Shown here one piece after another: positions 63,792 to 64,000 of a stretch of 64,000 nucleotides of DNA. Both the position numbers and the translations under genes were made by a program. Position 1 is the first letter of the stretch; each line of letters opens with the position of its first letter. Source of the stretch: Tillus elongatus (lineage: Eukaryota > Arthropoda > Insecta > Coleoptera > Cleridae); the NCBI GenBank assembly GCA_964006375.1, contig OZ023263.1:130361454-130425453 (forward strand). The letters are read 5' to 3'. The notes under the pieces were generated by a model that worked only from the letters and a program-made list of their open reading frames with translations, had not been told where the DNA came from and ran no database searches.

Positions 63792-64000
63792 CGAAAAAAT
63801 GTTACTCAAGAACGAGCGAGTTATATGAAGCAACAATAAGAAACCCAATGGAAATTCAAAAGTTAGAAGAATTGTTATCATTCCTGCGCACCAGATTCCA
63901 GAATATAGAGGCATCCAAAAGATCAGAAAGATATACACAGTACAATGAAGAACCAGGAAAGAATTTCAAACAAAGCCTCCAGTATGAAAATCGCAGAATA
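62629..64000 (+). pseudogene. gag: BEL/Pao gag, broken, runs off right edge
   Basis: Gag forms the particle of a BEL/Pao LTR retrotransposon. The start ATG at 62629 is followed by an in-frame TGA at 62677-62679; the frame then continues with a charged helical segment, shifts near the A run at 62994-62999, and carries the diagnostic DUF1759-type region LPKIKIPIFTGKYEEWTTFQ ... LKTQVKDEASRTIQHFQISE ... YRAAWN. A further shift at about 63525, a stop at about 63565 and another shift follow, but recognisable text continues (KECLEALKTIGIDTSSWDPI). A (TA)n array then splits the gene at 63707-63786, after which the frame resumes (ELYEATIRNPMEIQKLEELL). Pol would lie beyond the window. Confidence 0.85.
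63707..63786. repeat. (TA)n microsatellite inside BEL gag
   Basis: About 80 bases of TA directly after codons reading ATA ATA ATA, with gag-like coding sequence on both sides. Confidence 0.95.

Overview
This window is repeat-dominated DNA from an arthropod, most probably an insect. The evidence is the combination of Ty3/gypsy and BEL/Pao LTR retrotransposons, RNase H-bearing (LOA/I-like) LINEs whose ORF1 carries a DUF4780-type domain, tRNA-derived SINEs, hAT-type transposons, an AT-rich background with many long (TA)n arrays, and splice-donor-like GTGAGT sites. Pentamer arrays resembling insect telomere units occur (a (CCTAA)-type LINE tail and short (CCTGA/TCAGG) runs). The order cannot be fixed from this. 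No complete housekeeping gene is visible; the only non-retroelement coding signals are an intact tyrosine recombinase, one isolated first-exon candidate on the minus strand near 24.6 kb, and a pair of homologous first exons belonging to a repeated unit.

Layout. 1-3.3 kb: a broken gypsy element on the minus strand, running off the left edge. 7.6-9.3 kb: a tyrosine recombinase gene with its full catalytic set, enclosed by a 17-bp inverted repeat and accompanied by a near-palindrome. 11.4-14.4 kb (plus) and 51.5-54.4 kb (minus): two diverged copies of one unclassified, apparently intron-containing unit with the same order of parts. 14.5-18.9 kb: microsatellite-bearing repeats resembling non-autonomous Helentrons, and LINE 3' ends. 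16.7-21.8 kb: a 5.1-kb foldback-like element with long composite arms and an 8-bp target duplication. 22.2-24.2 kb: a terminal-inverted-repeat element containing palindromic 21-bp repeats, a hairpin, LINE debris and a SINE with a 13-bp target duplication.

25.1-37.7 kb is a nest: one hAT-like element (8-bp duplication CAGACGGA) has received a full-length, open LINE (25279-30519, 13-bp duplication), a truncated gypsy element with one LTR (about 30691-35691), and a second hAT-like element (36207-37376) that itself contains a third (36426-37044). 38.8-42.4 kb holds tandem and inverted repeats, a 176-bp insert with a hammerhead-ribozyme-like core, and a second SINE. 46.4-50.7 kb has a LINE fragment, a ~340-bp satellite-like repeat and a decayed LINE. 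56.4-60.8 kb is a second LINE, nearly intact in ORF2, with a 13-bp duplication and an (AACCT)n tail. From about 62.1 kb a broken BEL/Pao element runs off the right edge.

The elements do not form a pathway; they record successive insertions. Each retroelement supplies its own proteins (Gag/ORF1 for RNA binding, Pol/ORF2 for reverse transcription and integration or nicking), and only the LINE at 25.3-30.5 kb looks able to do so. Non-autonomous elements (SINEs, hAT-like and Helentron-like units) would depend on proteins encoded elsewhere.
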